A stretch of 13,216 nt of DNA, taken from assembly GCA_032353305.1 (NCBI GenBank), contig JAUCNG010157760.1, forward strand, positions 1 through 13,216, read 5' to 3'. The position numbers and the translations under genes are program-made. Below are positions 7,737 through 13,216 of the stretch, piece after piece (position 1 is the stretch's first letter; every line of letters begins with the position of its first letter). The stretch comes from Cephalothrix spiralis (taxonomy: Eukaryota > Nemertea > Palaeonemertea > Archinemertea > Cephalotrichidae). The notes under the pieces are model-generated. The model saw nothing but the letters and a program-made list of their open reading frames with translations. It searched no databases and had not been told where the DNA came from.

Positions 7737-7766
7737 GAGCTTTCGTCCTTGCTAGCTTCTTCAGAG
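7737..7766 (-). other. Retroelement tail-like motif
   Basis: Read on the minus strand this is CTCTGAAGAAGC, a short linker and GGACGAAAGCTC. From memory, CTGAAGAAGC ... CGAAA-type sequences are common in repetitive elements of aquatic invertebrates, often near Penelope-like reverse transcriptase remnants; I cannot verify this here. It lies about 180 bp downstream (minus orientation) of the protein remnant at 7948-8205. It superficially resembles a hammerhead ribozyme core (CUGANGA ... GAAA), but the bases between do not form stem II. Confidence 0.35.
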
Positions 7767-7947
7767 TAACTTACGACGTGCTAACTAGTCAAATTGTTTT
7801 AAATATCTGTTTAAAAAAAAAAGAAAATTGCCAACTATATATACTGTGTTGATTCTGTCGTGAGAAAGAATGTATTGGCTGAAACATGATCAGGCTGAAA
7901 ATGTAATTTTTCGCGGTGTTGGTCCACTAACCCTTTTCATGCTAACC

Positions 7948-8205
7948 TTAGAAAGGTGGAGGGCATGGTTTATCAGACTTGATAGTCATGTGATGGGTTC
8001 CTGATAGACCAAATTAGGAACGCTCCTCGCTGAGCACTTTTCTGGACTTATACAGGAAGTTGAATAAACGGAATCTGACCCAATCGAAATTTAAGTTGCG
8101 ATCACACCCGTGATTTGCCATTGAGAGAATATTTATTGTTTGCGGAATTGTTAGCAGAATAATAACTGGTGACGACCGGTTATGAGGTCTGCATCTAAGG
8201 GTCAA
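7948..8205 (-). pseudogene. Penelope-like element remnant, C-terminal end
   Basis: A minus-strand frame of 63 codons (8205 to a TAA at 8014-8016) contains ANHGC, NFDW and SRKVL in an order and spacing that resemble the C-terminal part of GIY-YIG endonuclease domains of Penelope-like retroelements (an A-x-H segment, then a DW pair, then an R-K-hydrophobic-E-S segment). Past the stop the same frame continues for 21 codons and includes THHMTIKSDKPC, resembling the I-N-R/S-D segment near the end of these proteins, before a TAA at 7948-7950. I see no GIY-YIG core upstream, so the copy is truncated at its 5' side, which is common for such elements. The internal stop and missing core make it non-functional. 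The assignment rests on remembered motif order, not alignment. Confidence 0.4.
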
Positions 8206-8386
8206 ACGCGCAAATTAGATAGTTGGCAAAATGTTGGTCTATTACTGCGTTAACTTCAAATTAAATTATGGAACAGATGATGGTTGATAGCAACGGTGAA
8301 TTCCGTCGTAGTTTCTTATATAGCGCGATTTTTGTTTTTACCACAAAGCCATTTACGGTGATAATTTTAGTTGTTCAAGAAGAAAA

Positions 8387-8524
8387 ATGGAAACAAAAAG
8401 ACTAGAAAGGAAATTGGTTGCTCACACCATGTATTTTTATTTTGAGTATAAATGGGTTACAGGATGTGTGGTAAACCTGCTCCTAACCCAATCCAAGTCG
8501 CCAGTCAGCCGATTTTATACGGAG
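8387..8524 (+). CDS. Candidate first coding exon, unknown product
   Basis: ATG at 8387 in a favourable AAAATGG context opens a frame of exactly 46 codons that ends at GAG|GTAAGTAAG, a full-consensus eukaryotic splice donor at 8524/8525. The frame is also open upstream of the ATG for about 21 codons and continues six codons into the presumed intron before a stop. The product starts METKRLERKLVAH and includes VTGCVVNLLLTQSKS; a mildly hydrophobic central part could be a membrane or core segment. I do not recognise it. A second frame from the ATG at 8452 (MGYRMCGKPAPNPIQ) also stays open to the same donor. No matching acceptor or second exon could be chosen in the AT-rich sequence to the right, and the part before 8400 overlaps noise opposite the Penelope-like remnant's upstream side. 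A chance combination of a short frame and an 8-base donor remains quite possible. Confidence 0.25.
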
Positions 8525-8544
8525 GTAAGTAAGATATCCGATTA

Positions 8545-9130
8545 ATATCGTTGACAAATAGTTGATTTTATGATATGATCCATTCATCGTTTATATATAA
8601 TATCCAGCTCTCTGCATGCTAAGTGATACCAAATATCAAGGCATTCTTATTCAGGTTAGTCCTATGGACCTTTTTGTTTATGCTTTAAGTTTTTAGTTTA
8701 GAAGCAGACAATTTGGATCAAAGTCGAAGAACTCACTTTTAGGTTCCGAAAGCATGATATTTTCATTTATGACATTAAAATTGCCATGAAGCATGAGTGA
8801 TGTCAGTATAAATATGTAGTATGCTTATCAAATATAATTGGAAGACATTACCAATGCTCTGATTTTAAGTAGTAGAAAACATGCACCTCATTATTCCTAC
8901 CTATGACCCTCCTTATTGCCTACCCTCCGACTTCTGTTTTAGATAGTTCCTTGCTTGATAAAATTGAACCTCATTTTTCCTATTTGTTTATTTTGGTTAT
9001 TCAGAACCTTATGTTTATTTGTGATAGTGCCTTGAGATTTAGGTATTATATCACTTTCATGATTGCAATCCCGTAACAAAAATTTTTTTTTTATCTAGTA
9101 ACTTTTCCAACCGCACGAGGGATGGAATTT
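8545..9130. other. AT-rich spacer or intron
   Basis: No gene or RNA was seen. ACCTCATTATTCCTA (near 8885) and ACCTCATTTTTCCTA (near 8968) form an imperfect repeat about 84 bp apart, with a pyrimidine-rich stretch between. If the exon at 8387-8524 is real, this would be intron sequence. Confidence 0.45.
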
Positions 9131-9361
9131 TTATGGTTCAACAACGTATCTTTTGGCTTTCGGTCTATTGGCTGAAAATGTACTTTTTGTGGTATATAGC
9201 CTAGCTAGCACATATACTAACCCTTTAAGGTCGTGATCCTTAGGCGTATGGGTATCAACAGGAAACTGCTCTGATTTGGTCTTCTTGTTTTTAAGAGACT
9301 TACCAATACATTTCGCCTTGACAAACTGTATACGTTGCTCCCGAAAAATTACCCCGACCAA
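9131..9361 (-). pseudogene. Doubtful frame sharing a segment with the 7.9-kb region
   Basis: A 76-codon minus-strand frame starting with an alternative-type codon encodes a basic, mixed-composition product (for example SLKNKKTKSEQF and SANRPKAKRYV). Part of it matches the Penelope-like remnant neighbourhood: GGCTGAAAATGTA at 9170-9182 recurs at 7893-7905, followed in both by a T-run and a G-rich patch, then ACTAACCCTT at 9216-9225 and 7926-7935. In both places the minus-strand frame can read TFSA. This suggests a second, older copy of the same repeat family rather than a gene, but the matched stretch is short. Confidence 0.2.
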
Positions 9362-9684
9362 GAGATTTTGCTTTTCTTAAATTTATAGCTTTCTACTTGG
9401 CACATTTGGATAGCTGGGTGTAATCTCTAACGGACTGTTAACATGATGCTATACGCTTATATCAACATATGGGCAGGGCATATTATAGAAAGACAAATCG
9501 AATGGTGCTACCATCGATGGAATTGCATAGATATGTTTTTTTTTTATATATATCATGAGAAGACTGAAATTATGTATATTTAAGACGTGTCATGGTTGAA
9601 TTTTGTTATGGGAATCTTGATTAAAAGACAACCTGTTGGAGTATCCTTGCTATTACAAATTTTTAAACAATTTGGTTTTAACAA
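9362..9684. other. AT-rich spacer
   Basis: No convincing frame or repeat. It includes ten consecutive T (9536-9545) followed by alternating TA. Confidence 0.45.
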
Positions 9685-9930
9685 ATTGTAGGGGGGTTGT
9701 TATGGATGCATGTGTTGCAAAGTTATAGGTGTACCCGTAGCTTGTTGTCTGCTGCTACCTGTTGTTACGATTTAAAGTTTCGAATATACCTGACGGGATC
9801 TTTGGTACACGGATCTGACGTATGTTATTTTCATAGCATGCACGGGAAATGTCTTAATTGCGGTTGGAAATTTTTGGCCCAATTTGTTACAAACTTCGGG
9901 AACCATTGCAGTTCACCTTCGGTGATTTAG
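9685..9930. other. GC-richer island, probable old insertion
   Basis: Counting three 60-base lines from 9721 to 9900 gives about 41 percent GC, against about 18 percent at 10141-10200. A 77-codon plus-strand frame (9697-9930, TTG start) and a shorter minus-strand frame containing NKLGQKFPTAIK and KITYVRSVYQRS are both open, as happens when the stop-rich AT bias is absent. Neither is recognised. The abrupt composition change suggests a transposon fragment or a former exon. Confidence 0.35.
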
Positions 9931-10015
9931 TCACATTTTTCATTTGGAGCACCGGAAACAAAATAAGAGGGAAAGGAAGTGGAATGGAAATGTCGAAATA
10001 ATACATACTGTAGAA

Positions 10016-10050
10016 AGGAGACAGAGACACTGAACATCTCTAAGTCTCCT
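10016..10050. repeat. 12-bp hairpin with a 2-nt bulge
   Basis: AGGAGAC-AGAGA (10016-10027) pairs with TCTCT-AA-GTCTCCT (10037-10050); the AA at 10042-10043 is bulged and the loop is 9 nt. It is the best simple stem in this AT-rich section. It is too short for a typical animal pre-miRNA on its own. Confidence 0.6.
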
Positions 10051-11730
10051 GCATATATAAAATATATACACTAGTTATCTAATCCAACCATTATTTATCC
10101 AACCATTACCTTAGGGAACTAAAAGAAAATTGTATTCTTATTATATAGTTTTAGTATTAATTACAAAATGACAACTAAATTTAGTGTAAAATCTACGTTA
10201 GCACTATCATGTATCTGGTCTTAAACCTGTTTTTCCCTAAGTGTAAATGGTATAATTATTAGTAAGATTTATTAATATAATCTAGTGGTTAATATCAGCT
10301 CAAAGGTGACAAAATCAAATAAAATAATAATAAAATCATTTAATTTATGCAGTTCGCTATGTTCTTTCGACCCTAACTTGATGCATTGTTGTGTGATAAC
10401 TATTTTTAACAAACCTTGTTATGTATTAATTTTGGTTTTATATTTTGCAGTTTTACATCTCTGTATCCATACCTTTTTACCAATTCCACCTATTATTCAA
10501 CATTATTGAGACATATACCGGCTAAGTATTGTTAAGTCTGTATTGTTATTTTTTAGATCTTTATAAAACAACAGTTACTAAAATCGTGTAAGAAAAGGGC
10601 ATTTATGAAATTATGTAAAATTACACTGGAATCTGATTTTAATTGGTTTTTAGCATCACAGAGGTCGGAATATATGAGATCGTTAGCGAACATTTTTTAC
10701 TCATAAATTGATACTCTTATTGAGATATATGTTTTGAAATATTTTTGTGTATTAATATTTTCTTTATTCTTTGGAGTTTAGTCACCTCTTCATGATACTT
10801 TTGATATGATATTTAAATGAAAATATTTATATATTGTTAATGTTATATATATTTTTTTTCATATATGGTGAGGTATTGAGAATAAACTGTAAGTGATCAA
10901 GAAAACAACAAAGAGCATCCCTCAGATATGATGAGGCTTACAGTTTCACTGACTTCAGGTTGGAGAAATTGACATTACAGGATGAAATGTGGCACAGCTC
11001 GATACATATCATAACAATGTTAAAGTTCATTAGAGGTACGTATATTTAAAAGTAGGACTGCTGTTGTTAATTGTAATGCCTCTAGAATTTTTTTTGTAGA
11101 TGTCAGAATCCCCAAAACGGATATTGTTTTGGTTATTGTTATAAATTGTAACTTTATAGCAGATATTTGTCGGAGCTGAAACTTTATTTTTCAGAAATAA
11201 GCATATTTTAACTTGTTAGTTGGAGATTTTTGTTTCAGCATAGTTTCAAGAAGCGTTTGTATTAAATTACACAACACTGATTTGTGTCAGTAAATTTGAA
11301 TAATATCATGAATCTAGATGCTAGAGTTAGATGAACCGCAGTTATTGTTTAAACCTTTGTAAAATCAAATAGGCTTGTTTAGTAGAGGCTATTAGAATTG
11401 ACTAATCAGTATACCGTACCTCTTTTGTTTTCATACGCATTTACATGCTGATTTGAATGTATTTCTAACACTATTTTTTCTTCTTCTCTTAATGCTACCT
11501 GTGCTGGGCGGTGCCACGGATCATCATGTTAATTCTCCATGAGCTGTCAGCTGTGAGATTCAGATGCTGAATTGTTTTCTCAAATCACAAAATTAAGATT
11601 TATGATAACTTGGTACTACAAGCGGTTGAATACCAGATATCAGGAGAAATTATGTCGCTGACGCTGACATCGTAAACAACATAGGAATGCAGAGTTACAG
11701 TAATAAGATGGAACTTTCAGTGAACGAACG

Positions 11731-11755
11731 CATGTCCAATAACTAAATGGACATG
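11731..11755. repeat. 8-bp hairpin
   Basis: CATGTCCA (11731-11738) and TGGACATG (11748-11755) pair around a 9-nt loop. With a one-base bulge the stem extends outward by a further ACG/CGT. Confidence 0.6.
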
Positions 11756-12701
11756 GCGTGTGACCATAAGTAAACTCTATTTAGTGTATTCCATGTACGG
11801 ACTAGTGTATTAAAATCTGGACCAGTACAAATTTTATGGAATCTCTGATATCACGATGTTTTGTAATGTCACATGATGTATATCATTTATTATTTTCATG
11901 CATGTGTGTTGTTACCGATATCCCTAATGTAACAATTGGATAAATTAACTATATGGTCAAATTATTTCACACTACAAATAAAATTCACTATCTCACAATA
12001 AGTTCCATCTCTTTGACACTACATCCACTTATTTACAATACTCAACATGGATAATCTGGTATTCATACGCTTCTGTACTAAGTAACATATATATTTTATC
12101 TAAAATATATAAATCTGTATTCAATAATTAATAATGCTTTTTGTAATAATAACAAATGAAAATTCTAAAATACAAATACAAACATGAAATATGTAACAAA
12201 ACTAAAAATAGTTATATAATGTATATTTCTCGTACCTGCATGTATGTACCTAACTTATATATTGCAAATTTACTCACTTGGTATCTATCTAGATTTGAAT
12301 TAATACTAACTTTGGTGTTTTCATAATTGATACTGCACATTTATGTTAATATGTGATATGTTGCTGTATATGGTTACTTACTTTGGTATTTTCCCTAACT
12401 AATATGTAATAATATTTTCATGTGAGTTGACACAAACTTTGGTTTCTTAGATCTTATAATCACATTTAGACTTTGTTATATTCCTAAAATATGAATAGCG
12501 TATTTATTTGCACTATAGTTTTTTTATGTACATTTTATATTCACGAATGATACTTACATTATTATTTTGATATGAAATTAACATGACATAATTTTAATTA
12601 TAAGAATGGTATTATAATACTTGTAAACATTCATATATTATTGACATAAAACTTTTGGTGTTACTTTACAAAAAGGGGCTTTTTGAATTGGCCAGGTAAG
12701 A

Positions 12702-13216
12702 TGTTAACCGATGGTTATATAATCATCATAAATATCATATTGCAATCACCAGATTACGATATTCTAGGTTACAACATTTTACTACAATCTTTTGAATTTA
12801 GTATTTGTTACAAAAGTCATTATCTAGAACCTTCATTCATTTATTATAAATATTCTTGGCAAGGTTTATATCTGATGTGCGCAATAAATATTCATATATC
12901 CCTAGACAGATTAGTCTGAAGTTTAACCTTCGATAAATAACAAAAATTAGCTTAAAACAATAAGATGATAAAGTTTAAAATGACAAAAATGGAAACTTCA
13001 AGTGACTTCAAGTAGATCACGAGATACGTCTGGCCTTTTGGGGAGGCTAAATGCCTGAAGTTCCAAAGGACAGATCCATAGTCCAAACGCAGTTTGGAGA
13101 CCCCTGCTCTAAGATATTTTAGAACCAATCATAAATTGACAGGGTTAGGACCGAAGTCTATTATTGACAAATTTGGGGAAAGGATCTAGTCTAAATTATT
13201 TTGGCAAAATACTATA
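12702..13216 (+). repeat. Dispersed repeat, copy B (cut by window end)
   Basis: Same orientation as 3314-3881 and near-identical outside a few indels, with the last 80 or so bases (from AGATATTTTAGAACC) differing at only about one position. It carries 14 nt (13036-13049) in place of copy A's 64-nt segment, and 4 extra nt (CATT duplication near 12835) that shift the reading frame shared by the two copies. The copy leaves the window at ACTATA, so its right end is not visible. High identity over 9.4 kb of separation implies recent amplification or gene conversion. Confidence 0.9.

Larger units (their letters stand above)
9931..12701. other. Long, very AT-rich spacer with isolated hairpins
   Basis: The 74-codon plus frame at 10285-10509 is I/F/C/L-rich and judged to be chance. 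Hairpins at 10016-10050 and 11731-11755 and an exon-like stretch near 11500-11560 are listed separately or under findings. Between 12275 and 12660 the words ACTTTGGT and ACTTGGTAT recur at uneven spacing (about 34, 70 and 57 bp), too irregular to call a tandem repeat. GGCCAG|GTAAGA at 12690-12701 is a donor-like sequence immediately before copy B. Confidence 0.45.

Noticed and set aside
7737-7766. Hammerhead ribozyme
   Set aside because: CUGAAGA and GAAA core words are present on the minus strand, but the bases between them cannot form stem II and no cleavage-site arm was found.
10285-10509. 74-codon plus-strand frame
   Set aside because: Starts with GTG, composition is I/L/F/C/N-rich, no motif; consistent with chance.
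12275-12660. Tandem array of ACTTTGGT words
   Set aside because: Only four or five imperfect occurrences at irregular spacing with unrelated sequence between.
3314-13216. The direct repeats as LTRs of one retrotransposon
   Set aside because: The repeat starts with TG and the spacing is retrotransposon-like, but the 8.8 kb between contains no gag or pol remnants, no visible primer-binding site after copy A, and several unrelated elements.

Overview
This window looks like intergenic or intronic nuclear DNA from an animal, most plausibly an AT-rich invertebrate; a mollusc would fit but is not proven. By eye GC is about one third. There are long A/T runs, two minisatellites, inverted-repeat transposon relics and a dispersed repeat present twice. 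No complete protein gene is visible: no operons, Shine-Dalgarno-led genes or rRNA, and no frame above about 120 codons. The features are therefore mostly mobile-element debris, tandem repeats and a few short candidate exons or gene fragments, scored cautiously.

Layout. 1-210: decayed 28-33 bp minisatellite with an outlying unit near 281-302. 303-1513: AT-rich, one weak TATA-like site. 1514-1930 (minus): broken reading frame of about 139 codons with one in-frame stop. 1956-2581: a 626-bp fold-back DNA transposon relic with Tc1/mariner-type ends and TA duplications; the broken frame ends 25 bp short of it. 2584-3313: nothing convincing. 3314-3881: first copy of a dispersed repeat; the second copy (12702-13216) runs off the window. 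3882-4840: AT-rich with hairpins. 4841-5054: possible short piggyBac-type element (TTAA-CCC ... GGG-TTAA) containing a tRNA-T-arm-like hairpin. 5055-6398: A/T-rich spacer. 6399-6683 (minus): small Cys-containing ORF of doubtful status. 7193-7608: 11 units of a 36-39 bp minisatellite, each able to form a short hairpin. 7737-8205 (minus): likely remnant of a Penelope-like element. 8387-8524: candidate coding first exon ending in a consensus splice donor. 9131-9361 (minus): doubtful frame sharing a segment with the 7.9-kb region. 9685-9930: compositional island, probably an old insertion. 9931-12701: very AT-rich with isolated hairpins.

How it fits together: nothing here forms a pathway. The picture is of nested and decaying repeats: at least two DNA-transposon-like elements, one Penelope-like retroelement tail, one unclassified dispersed family and two independent minisatellites. 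The most noteworthy items are the nearly whole-length fold-back element abutting a broken gene fragment, the minisatellite whose hairpin arms are constant while its loop varies, and the near-identical repeat pair 9.4 kb apart.
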